Shown one piece after another: positions 7,585 through 15,830 of a stretch of 64,000 nucleotides of DNA. Location of the stretch: positions 1 to 64,000 of the forward strand of contig JAEKLQ010000043.1 in NCBI GenBank assembly GCA_019509785.1, in the 5' to 3' direction. The position numbers were made by a program, and so were the translations under genes. The stretch's first letter is position 1. Every line of letters starts with the position of its first letter. The notes beneath the pieces are model-generated. The model searched no databases. It worked only from the letters and a program-made list of their open reading frames with translations, and was not told where the DNA came from. This DNA is from Fibrobacterota bacterium. Its GTDB lineage: Bacteria; Fibrobacterota; Fibrobacteria; UBA11236.

Positions 7585-8638
7585 AAGGACCCCCTTGCGG
7601 AACCGGTTCCGGTCGCGAGGCGAGCAACCGCTTATACAAGCGCAGGTAGCCGGCGGCCATTCGTTCTGTCGTGAAGCGCTGCTCAAAGGCGGCGCGCACT
7701 CGCGCGCGATCCAATCCGGAAGCCTTCGCCACCGCCCCCGCGGCGGCCTCCGTATTCTCCACGATGAAGCCGGAAACCCCCTCATCGATCACTTCAGGGA
7801 CGGAGCCGCGGCGGAATGCGATCACTGGGGTGCCGCAAGCCATGGCCTCGATCATCACCAAGCCGAACGGCTCCGGCCAATCCACCGGGAAAAGGAGCGC
7901 CATGGCCCCTCCCAGGAATCCCGCCTTTTCCGCTTCCCCGATCTCGCCCACGAATTCGATCTCCGGAGGCGCCAGCAACGGTTTGATGACATCTTCGAAG
8001 TAGTCCTCCTCATGGCGGGAGACCTTGGCGGCGATCTTCAGGGGGATTCCCGTCTTGCGCGCGATCTCGATGGCCAAGTCCGGGCGCTTCTCCGGCGAAA
8101 TCCTTCCCAGGAAAGCGAGGTACTTCCCCGCTTTGCCCTGGAAGGGGTAAAGGTCCGCCGGCAAGCCGTGCTGGACCGTGCCAAGCCACGTGGCATCGGG
8201 CAGGAACCGGCGCTGTTCCCGGGATATCGAAATCAAACGCATGCCCGCGAACTCGCGGTGGATAAGGGAATTCTCCGGGTGATCCGTACGGCCATGCAAG
8301 GTCGTGATCAGGGGAGCGTCGGGCCTACGCCGGGCGGCAGGGAAGGCGAGGTAGTCGATATGGGAATGTAGGATATCGAAATCATCCGCATGCCTCATCA
8401 CTTCCTCGGCCATGGCCAGTTGGGGGGCGATGGGATCCTGGCAACCCCCAAGCCGGAGGGCTTCGCCGCAGCAAGCGACCAAGCGGGCGGAGGTTCGCGA
8501 GTCGCCGCTGGCGAACAAGGTGACCTCATGCCCCATGGCCACCAAGGCTTCTGTCAGGTAATGGACGATGCGCTCGGTGCCTCCGTAGAGCCTAGGGGGA
8601 ACGCTTTCGTAAAGCGGTGAAACCTGCGCGATACGCAT
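7502..8638 (-). CDS. glycosyltransferase family 4
   Basis: The 378-residue protein is a GT-B glycosyltransferase. It opens MRIAQVSPLYESVPPRLYGG, has GTERIVHYL in the N-terminal Rossmann fold, FLGRISPEKRPDLAIE at about residue 175, and the donor-site region PEPFGLVMIEAMACGTPV near residue 270, in which the EPFG-x7-E retaining-GT4 motif is clear. The donor sugar cannot be told. The start at 8638 is preferred to an ATG 12 bases upstream, because the family usually begins MRIA and TGGA lies nearby. The C-terminal ~25 residues overlap the start of the debranching gene. GT4 plus debranching enzyme pairs are common in stress-related glycan loci. Confidence 0.87.
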   Translation of the reverse strand: MRIAQVSPLYESVPPRLYGGTERIVHYLTEALVAMGHEVTLFASGDSRTSARLVACCGEALRLGGCQDPIAPQLAMAEEVMRHADDFDILHSHIDYLAFPAARRRPDAPLITTLHGRTDHPENSLIHREFAGMRLISISREQRRFLPDATWLGTVQHGLPADLYPFQGKAGKYLAFLGRISPEKRPDLAIEIARKTGIPLKIAAKVSRHEEDYFEDVIKPLLAPPEIEFVGEIGEAEKAGFLGGAMALLFPVDWPEPFGLVMIEAMACGTPVIAFRRGSVPEVIDEGVSGFIVENTEAAAGAVAKASGLDRARVRAAFEQRFTTERMAAGYLRLYKRLLASRPEPVPQGGPYAREHDRSGRLFHSGRGIPGREAEPGP

Positions 8639-8655
8639 GGCGCATTCCATCGCAA

Positions 8656-9069
8656 TCAGGTGGTCCGCACCCGGCCTTTGCGGTCCTCCAACAGGTCTAT
8701 GCCTTTCTTGCCGTAGGCGATATCGGCTGCCTTATAATCGGTCAGGAACCAAACTATGAACAGGGCGATGCCTGCCACGATGAAGAAATCCCGCCCGGCC
8801 ATGTCATAGCCGAAACCGGCGATCCAGGGCATGGCGACCAGGAAGGGGCTCAGGATCAGCTCTAGTGTTCCATGTACGGTGAACGGCATGAACTTCACCA
8901 AACCGTATTGATAGGCCGTGGCGAGGATCAGGACGACATACACGGCTCCGAGAACGTAACTGGCGGCCGAGGCTTCGCGGCGGAAATGGAATATGGACGG
9001 AGCGATGAAAAGCATGATGGTCACCAGGATGTCCAGAATGCCGTGGATCTTAGGGGATAGCAACTTCAT
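8656..9069 (-). CDS. SPW-repeat-like four-helix membrane protein
   Basis: The 137-residue protein begins MKLLSPKIHGILDILVTIML and contains four hydrophobic segments at about residues 9-27, 40-58, 66-86 and 90-110, followed by a charged tail. The repeated short aromatic and helical pattern resembles small SPW-repeat membrane proteins found in stress loci. Its function is unknown. The start is firm: AAGGAGG precedes the ATG by six bases. A long upstream extension of the frame overlaps the GH43 gene and is rejected. Just before the ribosome-binding site is a GGTCGGC/GCCGATC hairpin. Confidence 0.75.
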   Translation of the reverse strand: MKLLSPKIHGILDILVTIMLFIAPSIFHFRREASAASYVLGAVYVVLILATAYQYGLVKFMPFTVHGTLELILSPFLVAMPWIAGFGYDMAGRDFFIVAGIALFIVWFLTDYKAADIAYGKKGIDLLEDRKGRVRTT

Positions 9070-9136
9070 GGGCTCCTCCTTCGGAATGGATCGGCGCCGC
9101 CGACCCCTATCCTTAAAAAAGATTTTGAGCGGTGCT

Positions 9137-10165
9137 TTAGGGCCGGATGGGTCGGGGCGTCCAGCTCGGACCAGGGCTGCGGGGGCCTTGGGGGGTCCAG
9201 AGCAGAGGATCAATGCATAAGCGCCGGGCCGTGAGACCGGGATCCCAGGCATGATAGGCGATAAAAAGCGTTTCTCCGTCCGGGCCTTCGACTAGGGAGT
9301 TGTGCCCGGGGCCTAACATGCGGCCCGGCGCGGTCCGTAGCACGCGCGGGCCGATTCCGTCGCTGGTATCGACATAGGGCCCTAACGGCTTGTCCGCTAC
9401 CGCGAAATCGACGCCATAGCCTTCGGTCTCCCAACGTCCGCCGCTATAAAGGCAAAAATAGCGGCCCTCCCGCTTGACGACGCACGGGCCTTCCAACGTG
9501 TGCCAGTCGTAACGATTTCCATACATAAATCGATCGGCTTGGAAACGTTGCCAATCGTGGCGGGCCCTAAGGACTACCCGGCTCTCGCCGGCCAGGCTGG
9601 TCATGCCCCGGAGGGCTTGGGCCACCAAGGCGGTGCCGGCGCGTTTCGAGCCCGGCCCCGGAGGCCCGGCGTCGAGGAAATCCGCCGCGAAGAAAAGGTA
9701 CCAGCGCCCGTCATCATCCCGGAAAGGATGCGGATCGATGGAAAAGAGCCAGTCCGAGGCAGTGGTCAAGGGGATTCCGGTATCATGGTACGGTCCGGTC
9801 GGGAGATCCGCGACGGCGACGCGCAAGTGGTGGCCCTGATCCCCGCGCCCCACCGAGTAGTACAGGTAAAATCGTCCCTCGGCGCAAGCCACTTCGGGGG
9901 CCCAAAAGGTTTCGCCGAAGGCGGCGCCGAATTCCGGCTTGGCCATGGCGTGGCCCTTCTCTTCCCAATGGATCAAATCTCGGGAGACGAGCAAAGGGAA
10001 GATGCCCTGTTTGGCTTCGCCCGTCCCGCCTTCGGCTTCTTCCCGGCCGGTCCCGACCGCGTAGTAGATCCCTTCATGCTTCCATACGAAAGGATCGGCG
10101 AAATAGCCGGGGTATACGGGATTGCGGTAGGTTTGCGGTAAGCCTTCAGTATTCGAACTCCACAT
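9137..10165 (-). CDS. glycoside hydrolase family 43
   Basis: The 342-residue five-bladed propeller enzyme has the three acidic positions of GH43: Asp in YFADPFVW near residue 24, Asp in SIDPHPF near residue 145, and Glu in TLEGPCVVK near residue 230. There is no signal peptide, so it should be cytoplasmic. GH43 members remove arabinose, xylose or galactose units; the neighbouring UDP-galactopyranose mutase makes galactofuranose processing a reasonable guess, though not proven. Its ATG lies 20 bases inside the end of the dioxygenase gene, with GCGGAAG upstream. Confidence 0.88.
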   Translation of the reverse strand: MWSSNTEGLPQTYRNPVYPGYFADPFVWKHEGIYYAVGTGREEAEGGTGEAKQGIFPLLVSRDLIHWEEKGHAMAKPEFGAAFGETFWAPEVACAEGRFYLYYSVGRGDQGHHLRVAVADLPTGPYHDTGIPLTTASDWLFSIDPHPFRDDDGRWYLFFAADFLDAGPPGPGSKRAGTALVAQALRGMTSLAGESRVVLRARHDWQRFQADRFMYGNRYDWHTLEGPCVVKREGRYFCLYSGGRWETEGYGVDFAVADKPLGPYVDTSDGIGPRVLRTAPGRMLGPGHNSLVEGPDGETLFIAYHAWDPGLTARRLCIDPLLWTPQGPRSPGPSWTPRPIRP

Positions 10166-10940
10166 AGGCTTCCGCCTTTTCCCCGGGAAGGGCCTCGACG
10201 ACGCGGCAGCGCAGCAAGGCCCGGATTTCCGGATCCCAGGTATCGTACAGGTTACGGGGGACGTCCAAATCCACTTTCAGGGTCCGCAGCCAATGCATGA
10301 CGTAACCCATCACCACCATGGGCCTTTGCCGTTCGGTGCGGTTGGGGCTGCCCCGGTGCAAGGCGTAGGGCCAGCGCAGGCACAGATCGCCTGCTTCCAT
10401 GAGGAAGGACTCGATTTTCAGATCGCCGCGCTTGAGCCTCGCGAAGGCTTCCTCCTTGGGCAAGCGATGGGAACCGCGCACCATTTGCAGGGGCCCGTTC
10501 TCTTCGGTAACCGCGCATAACGGGAAATTGGCGGCCAAGGCATAGGGCGGCGTGTGGAAATCCTCCCTGAAAAGAGGGCGATGATCGCGATGCAATTCCT
10601 GGAAATCCGATCCTAGCACCGGCGTGTCCACCGCCAGTTGCACCAGGGCGTATTCCTGGGCGAAGACCTTGTCGAGCAGGCGTAGCAACGGGGGCGCGGC
10701 GAAGACCGCCGCATCGGCGAAGGGGGCCACCCAGGGCAAGGTGACGTAGAAACGCCCGGGCCCGCGCGGAGCCAGGGCTCCCGGGATGCCGCGCCGGCGA
10801 TCCAGTAGCGCATCGAAGGCTTCGGCCCATTCCCGGATTCCGTTGCGATCGAAAAGCCCCTTCAGGATGCAAATGCCGTCGCGTTCCAAATCGGCGGCCA
10901 GGGAATCGAGTTCGGATTCAGGGATATCGCGCGTATGCAT
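10146..10940 (-). CDS. phytanoyl-CoA dioxygenase family protein
   Basis: The 264-residue protein is a non-haem iron, 2-oxoglutarate-type oxygenase. The metal-binding triad is visible as H117 and D119 in ELHRDHRP and H195 in YALHRGSP; Arg residues after it could bind 2-oxoglutarate. It has no signal peptide. Its placement between GH43 and the GH1/RmlD fusion suggests a small sugar or glycolipid intermediate as substrate, but this is inference. The ribosome-binding site GGAGGGA is good. Confidence 0.85.
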   Translation of the reverse strand: MHTRDIPESELDSLAADLERDGICILKGLFDRNGIREWAEAFDALLDRRRGIPGALAPRGPGRFYVTLPWVAPFADAAVFAAPPLLRLLDKVFAQEYALVQLAVDTPVLGSDFQELHRDHRPLFREDFHTPPYALAANFPLCAVTEENGPLQMVRGSHRLPKEEAFARLKRGDLKIESFLMEAGDLCLRWPYALHRGSPNRTERQRPMVVMGYVMHWLRTLKVDLDVPRNLYDTWDPEIRALLRCRVVEALPGEKAEAYVEFEY

Positions 10941-10978
10941 GTCTTCCCTCCGCGATCCGTATCAAACTACCAAGCCGC

Positions 10979-13174
10979 TCATGGCCGCTCGCTGCCGGCC
11001 AATTGACGCAGGCAACGCTCCAAGGCGGGCTGCCAAGGGCCCAAGATGCATCCGCGCTCGCTGGCCAAGGCGCTCATGCGGGGCCGGGGCGCTTTCCAGC
11101 CCATCTCATCCGTTGGCGTAGCCAACACTTTTTCCGCTCCCGCCCCGATCAGGCTGGCGACCGCGCGCGCGAGATCCGCCCAGCTCGCGGCCCCCGAGTT
11201 CGCCACATGCCAGATTCCCTTTTCGCCGTCGAGGAAAAGGTCCAGGGCCGCATCGATCATTTCCGGGATGCAGGTGGGGGAGACCAGGGTATCCCGCGAT
11301 GCTCTCACGGTTTCGCCCCGCATGAGCCGGTTCCGGAAATCCCACAAGAAGTTGTACCTATCCCAAGGCCCGAAGAACGCGCTGGTGCGGATGACCAAGG
11401 CTTCGGGATGCTTCGCGGCGACCAGGCGTTCGGCTTCGGCCTTGCTGCGGCCGTAGACGCCGAGGGGCGCCACCGGATCGGATTCCAGGTATGGGCGGGC
11501 GGCGCGGCCGTCGAAAACGAGATCGGAGGAAAAGGTCGCGAAGCGGATGCCGCGCGCGGCGCAGGCATCCGCCAGCAATGCCGCGCCCAGCGTATTTTCG
11601 CGCCGGCAACGCGCGGCCTCCGCTTCGGCATCGTCCACCCGCACGAAGCCGGCGGCATTGATCACGCCCCACGGCCGTACTTCCCGGAGGGCCGCCCGCA
11701 CCGAAGCGGGATTGGCGACGTCCAGTCCGGATCGGTCCAACGACACGCAAGCGATCCCGCGACGGCCGCAGAGATGCGCCACGGCCCGTCCCAAGGTACC
11801 CCCGGCGCCGGCGATAAGCAATGGCCTCGACGTACCCCCGGCCCCTAAGGACGCGTCCGCGCTTTCCCCTTCACCGAGGAAACGCCCGGGTCGGTGCCAC
11901 CACCCGGGCCCATCCGATACCGGATCATCCGGCTGGCGGCCATTCGCCAAGCTCGCGGCTAACGTCGCCAGAGCGGTGGGGCGCGGCGCGGGTCCCCGCA
12001 CGTCGAAGGCTCCGGGTTCGTAATGACCGCGCTCCCGCGTCACGAGGCAGTCCCAATCGCAGGAGCCGAACAAAGACCATTGGGTGACCGCGCGTAGATC
12101 GACGCCTTCGCGGCGGACCGCGCATGCGGCTTCCCAGATCTCGCGCAGCCACCGCAATTGATCCTCGCGGGAACAGCCGAGGTGGGCCTCGGTGACGGCC
12201 ATGGGCTTCCGGTAGCGGTTCCAGGCTTCGCGCAACAACCCTGTCGGCCCCAGCATGGCGGCTCCATGGACGCGGACGGCCTCCGCATCCACGTAAGCTT
12301 GGCGGCCGTTGCCGCCCGGGGCGAGGCCGGGATACTTCCCCAATCGCGGATCGAGCCAACGTTCGCTGGTTACGTAATAGTTGAACCCGAAGATGTCGGG
12401 AATGCATGGCGCATCCGAAATGGCCAGAAGCTCCGCCTCTCCTGCGCCCGAGCCCAGCAAATAATCCCAAAGCGGGTGCCCGCGGGAGACTCGCCCGCAG
12501 AGCAGATCATAGGAGAGCCATCGTCGTTGGTTTTCGAAATCGGCCTGGTAACCTAATCCCGCGGCGGCGTGCACCATGCCCAAATCCTCGGTTTGCACCA
12601 GGCGTGCGGCGGGGGTTATCGTCCTGATGGCGCGCATGCAGAGCGCGATGGCGGCGCATTGGTTCAGCAAGGCCCGCACGAAGCTGCGATCGTCGCGGCC
12701 ATGGGGATGCCAGTGCCCGTAGAGCCCCGAGAACCGGGCGGTCGTGAGCGGTTCGTTTACCGGGGTGTAAGCTTCGACCCAGGGATAGCGCCGGGCCACC
12801 CGTAAGGCGAAGCGGGCCGCGCGCTCGGGGAACTCCGGATCCAGCAGGCCCGTCCAACGGGGCCCGCTGCCATGGTGCAGTAGCCCCACGATGGGGGTCA
12901 TCCCCAAGGCGCGGATGCGTCCCAGGCGTTCGTCCGGAAAGGACCAATTATCCTGCCCCTGGGCGCCGGGCTCCACCCGCTCCCAATGCACCGGATAGCG
13001 GAGGGTCCGGATGCCCAAGCCTGCGATCCTATCCAGGTCTTCCGGCCGTCGATCGTGGCCTTGCAAGCGGAATTGATCGAGGTAGAGATCGCCGACGCGG
13101 TTCAAGGTGCATTCGATCCCGCCCCATAATTCCGGGCGGCCGGCAGCATCGGCGCCCGCCTGCGATTGAGTCAT
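10979..13174 (-). CDS. GH1-like glycosidase fused to RmlD-like reductase
   Basis: The 731-residue protein joins two enzymes. Residues 15-425 are a family 1 glycoside hydrolase-like barrel with acid/base Glu in TPVNEPLTTA near residue 142 and a candidate nucleophile in AVTEAHLG near residue 345. After a Gly/Pro-rich linker, residues 450-725 form a dTDP-4-dehydrorhamnose-reductase-like Rossmann fold, with GAGGTLGRAV for NADP binding and the YGRSK catalytic pair. The start codon overlaps the stop of the mutase gene by four bases. GH1-RmlD fusions beside glf and a glycosyltransferase are, as I recall, seen in several phyla, and their pathway is uncharacterised. The GH1 part may synthesise or trim a glycoside rather than digest polymers. 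Confidence 0.88.
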   Translation of the reverse strand: MTQSQAGADAAGRPELWGGIECTLNRVGDLYLDQFRLQGHDRRPEDLDRIAGLGIRTLRYPVHWERVEPGAQGQDNWSFPDERLGRIRALGMTPIVGLLHHGSGPRWTGLLDPEFPERAARFALRVARRYPWVEAYTPVNEPLTTARFSGLYGHWHPHGRDDRSFVRALLNQCAAIALCMRAIRTITPAARLVQTEDLGMVHAAAGLGYQADFENQRRWLSYDLLCGRVSRGHPLWDYLLGSGAGEAELLAISDAPCIPDIFGFNYYVTSERWLDPRLGKYPGLAPGGNGRQAYVDAEAVRVHGAAMLGPTGLLREAWNRYRKPMAVTEAHLGCSREDQLRWLREIWEAACAVRREGVDLRAVTQWSLFGSCDWDCLVTRERGHYEPGAFDVRGPAPRPTALATLAASLANGRQPDDPVSDGPGWWHRPGRFLGEGESADASLGAGGTSRPLLIAGAGGTLGRAVAHLCGRRGIACVSLDRSGLDVANPASVRAALREVRPWGVINAAGFVRVDDAEAEAARCRRENTLGAALLADACAARGIRFATFSSDLVFDGRAARPYLESDPVAPLGVYGRSKAEAERLVAAKHPEALVIRTSAFFGPWDRYNFLWDFRNRLMRGETVRASRDTLVSPTCIPEMIDAALDLFLDGEKGIWHVANSGAASWADLARAVASLIGAGAEKVLATPTDEMGWKAPRPRMSALASERGCILGPWQPALERCLRQLAGSERP

Positions 13175-14286
13175 ACCAGGATGGGCGCGGTTTGCTCTTC
13201 CCTGGCCAGTTTTCGATAGCTCGCCAGGGCCTGGGCCACCACCTGGTCCATGTTGTAATACTTGTAGGTCGCCAACCGGCCGACGAACATCACTTCCGGC
13301 ATGGCGGCAGCCAGGGATTGGTAGCGATGGTAAAGCTCATTATTCTCTTTGCGTGGGACCGGATAATAAGGATCCCCTTCCGCCCGGGGGAATTCGTAAA
13401 CGATGCCCGTTTTCGGATGCCGTTGTCCGGTGAGGTACTTGAACTCGGTGATGCGCGTATAAGAATGCTCGTTGGGATAATTCACCGTGCCCACCGGTTG
13501 GAAAACCTCCTGGTCCAAGGTCTCATGCCGGAACTCCAGCGAGCGATAGGGCAATTTCCCGAAACGGAAATCGAAGAAGGCGTCGATGGGGCCGGTGTAG
13601 ATCATTTTGCGGAAAGGGATGCTCCCGACCATGGAGCGGTAATCGGTATTCAGCATGACGTGGATGCGCGGATGCGCCAGCATGCGCTGGAACATGCGGG
13701 TGTACCCATGCAAGGGCATGGCTTGATAGGTATCGGTGAAGTAGCGATCGTCGCGGTTGGTGCGCACTGGCACGCGCGCCGTCACGGATGCGTCCAGCTC
13801 GGAGGGGTCGAGGTCCCATTGCTTGCGGGTATAGCCGCGGAAGAACTTCTCGTACAACTCCCGGCCCACCTTGCTTACCACCACGTCCTCGGAGGTTCGG
13901 ACGGGGTCGCGATGCTCGGCCACGGATGCGAAGAAGGCCTCCACTTCGGACGGCCTCAGGTTCATGTTATAGAGCCGGTTCACCGTGTCCAGGTTGATAG
14001 GGATGGGGACCAATTGGCCGTCCACCCGGGCCAGGACCCTATGCTCATAGGTACGCCAAGCGGTGAAGCGCGAAAGGTAATCGAAAACCTCTTTGCTATT
14101 GGTGTGGAAAATATGCGGCCCGTAATCGTGGATCAGGATCCCGGAGTCGTTATAGGAGTCGTACGCGTTCCCGCCGATGTGGGGACGCTTATCGACCAAG
14201 AGCACCTTCTGATCGGAGCCCGCCGCCAGGCGCTCGGCCAATACGCTGCCCGCGAAGCCCGACCCGATTATGAGATAGTCATACAT
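13171..14286 (-). CDS. glf: UDP-galactopyranose mutase
   Basis: The 371-residue flavoenzyme interconverts UDP-galactopyranose and UDP-galactofuranose. It has the FAD dinucleotide motif IIGSGFAGSV at the N-terminus, HIGGNAYD near residue 37, HDYGPHIFHT near residue 53 and FRGYTRKQWD near residue 150, all hallmarks of Glf. The C-terminal GRLATYKYYNMDQ contacts substrate and flavin. It overlaps both neighbours by 4-8 bases, which ties it to the glycosyltransferase and the GH1-RmlD fusion. The product should feed a Galf transferase, most simply the adjacent glycosyltransferase. Confidence 0.95.
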   Translation of the reverse strand: MYDYLIIGSGFAGSVLAERLAAGSDQKVLLVDKRPHIGGNAYDSYNDSGILIHDYGPHIFHTNSKEVFDYLSRFTAWRTYEHRVLARVDGQLVPIPINLDTVNRLYNMNLRPSEVEAFFASVAEHRDPVRTSEDVVVSKVGRELYEKFFRGYTRKQWDLDPSELDASVTARVPVRTNRDDRYFTDTYQAMPLHGYTRMFQRMLAHPRIHVMLNTDYRSMVGSIPFRKMIYTGPIDAFFDFRFGKLPYRSLEFRHETLDQEVFQPVGTVNYPNEHSYTRITEFKYLTGQRHPKTGIVYEFPRAEGDPYYPVPRKENNELYHRYQSLAAAMPEVMFVGRLATYKYYNMDQVVAQALASYRKLAREEQTAPILV

Positions 14287-15511
14287 GGGCGGCCCTTCCT
14301 TTGCCCTGGGCGCGCGCGCCCAGGGCGGCGGCCATAAGGCCGTCCATTTCCGACCAGGTGGCGTCCCAGGAATGCTTAGACAGGAATCGATCCGCCTTGG
14401 CCAACCAAGACCGGTTGTTTCGTTGCGCCAAGGCCTTCTCGCAGGCCGCTACGAAGGCCTCCGGAGCGTCGGCGATGTGGACCAGGCCTTCCTTGCCGTA
14501 CGGATCCACCACGTCGCGGATGGAGGTGGACACCACGGGTTTACCCGCCGCCAGGAACTCCGGAGTCTTGGTAGGACTTATGAAGCGGGTGGAATCGTTA
14601 TGGGCGAAAGGCATCATGGCCGCGTCCCAGCCCGCCAGATAGCGTGGGAGATTGGCGTAATCCTTACGGCCGAGGTAATGCAGGTTAGGGCGCCGGGGCA
14701 GGGAAGAGGGATCGATCTTGCATACCGGCCCCAATAGGATCCAATGCCAATGCGGTCTGGATTCCGCAAGCGCCCCCACCAGGTCGCGATCCAACCGCTC
14801 GTCCAGCACGCCGTAGAATCCGATGCGGGGCCTGCCGATGGATTTCTGATCATCCGGATCGGGGCCCCCTTCCCGCGCCTTCCGGAAATGCGCCTTATCG
14901 ATACTGCTTGGGAAAAGGTGGATGCTCTTATGCATATGTTTCTTGGCCGCGTAGATGCTGGCGCCTCCCGTGAATACCAATTCGGATCGGGCCATTAGGC
15001 GATGCTCCATTTCGGCCATCGACGGCGGCGCCCCCTTGAAGGCGGAGAGTTCGTCCATGCAATCGTAGACGACCAGCGCGGGTTTCAGGTGGGAGGTGAA
15101 AGGCAGCGCCATGGGGGTGTAATACCACGCCACGAAGTCGCGGATGGACCAGCGCGAGAGCATGCCGTCCACCAGCTCTCCCAGGGCCGCGAAGGTTTTG
15201 GCCTCGGAGTAGTCGGCCGGCAGATGCGGGGTCAGCAGCATTACGCCGGCTTCGCGCGCGGCCATTTGCAGACGGGGTTCGGCGCAGGCCTTGTCCCGTA
15301 CCGGCTCTTCGAAGTAGAAGACGCGGCCCTTGCGCGCGAAGCGGGTTAACAGGTGCTGGGGCCGCTGGAAAACGAAATCCCAGCGCAGATGGGAGAAACA
15401 AACGACGTCGCGCCTTCGTCCCTCGACCGCGCTTCCACCCTGGCCCGTGGTCCCATGGCCGGGTTCAAGGATGGCTTTCCAATCGGGCTTTCCATTGTCT
15501 TCCAGAATCAT
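14279..15511 (-). CDS. glycosyltransferase, GT1/GT4-like
   Basis: The 410-residue protein has the FSHLRWDFVFQRPQHLL opening typical of glycosyltransferases that sit beside glf, then ARKGRVFYFEEP, YDCMDELSAF and the second-domain sequence RPRIGFYGVLDERLDRD near residue 235. TKTPEFLAAGKPVVST marks the donor site. It is likely the transferase using UDP-galactofuranose or a related nucleotide sugar. It overlaps glf by eight bases. The first ~35 residues are poorly conserved in appearance. A hairpin lies in its leader at 15532-15550. Confidence 0.85.
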   Translation of the reverse strand: MILEDNGKPDWKAILEPGHGTTGQGGSAVEGRRRDVVCFSHLRWDFVFQRPQHLLTRFARKGRVFYFEEPVRDKACAEPRLQMAAREAGVMLLTPHLPADYSEAKTFAALGELVDGMLSRWSIRDFVAWYYTPMALPFTSHLKPALVVYDCMDELSAFKGAPPSMAEMEHRLMARSELVFTGGASIYAAKKHMHKSIHLFPSSIDKAHFRKAREGGPDPDDQKSIGRPRIGFYGVLDERLDRDLVGALAESRPHWHWILLGPVCKIDPSSLPRRPNLHYLGRKDYANLPRYLAGWDAAMMPFAHNDSTRFISPTKTPEFLAAGKPVVSTSIRDVVDPYGKEGLVHIADAPEAFVAACEKALAQRNNRSWLAKADRFLSKHSWDATWSEMDGLMAAALGARAQGKGRAAHV

Positions 15512-15531
15512 GTCTGCTCCTAGGTGCGGCT

Positions 15532-15550
15532 CCGGGCATCGCCTGCCCGG
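15532..15550 (-). promoter_or_regulatory. leader hairpin before the glycosyltransferase
   Basis: CCGGGCA (15532-15538) and TGCCCGG (15544-15550) form a perfect 7-bp stem with a 5-base loop in the 72-base gap before the glycosyltransferase start. No T-run follows on the minus strand, so it is more likely a stability or spacing element than a terminator. Confidence 0.35.
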
Positions 15551-15583
15551 GCGGTTGCTTTTGGGATAAAGCGTCGTAGGCGG

Positions 15584-15814
15584 CTATTCCGGATTGTCTT
15601 CGGAATCCCCGGGGCCCGGAAGCGCGCGATCCGGGCGATCCGGCGCCACCTCTAAGCCGCGGACCTGCGCGAAGGGCAGGCATTCCGTCCAGTCGAGTTT
15701 GGTAGCGGGGACGTTCCTGCCGGCGGGATCCCAGGAATGGGGGGCCTCGGCCACCTCCGTCAGGACCGGCCCGCGCGCCCCTTCGATCTTCGGTGAAATT
15801 TCAGGTTTGGTCAT
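15584..15814 (-). CDS. hypothetical protein, 76 aa, in the carbohydrate cluster
   Basis: The start lies 16 bases after the GH1 stop and is preceded by GGAG with good spacing, so it is very probably translated. The sequence (MTKPEISPKIEGARGPVLTE then AEAPHSWDPAGRNVPATKLD) is Pro-rich and acidic at the end, with no signal peptide, cysteines or membrane segment. I do not recognise a family. Its position suggests it assists the GH1 protein or the glycosyltransferase. Confidence 0.6.
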   Translation of the reverse strand: MTKPEISPKIEGARGPVLTEVAEAPHSWDPAGRNVPATKLDWTECLPFAQVRGLEVAPDRPDRALPGPGDSEDNPE

Positions 15815-15830
15815 GTTAGGCTCCGATATT

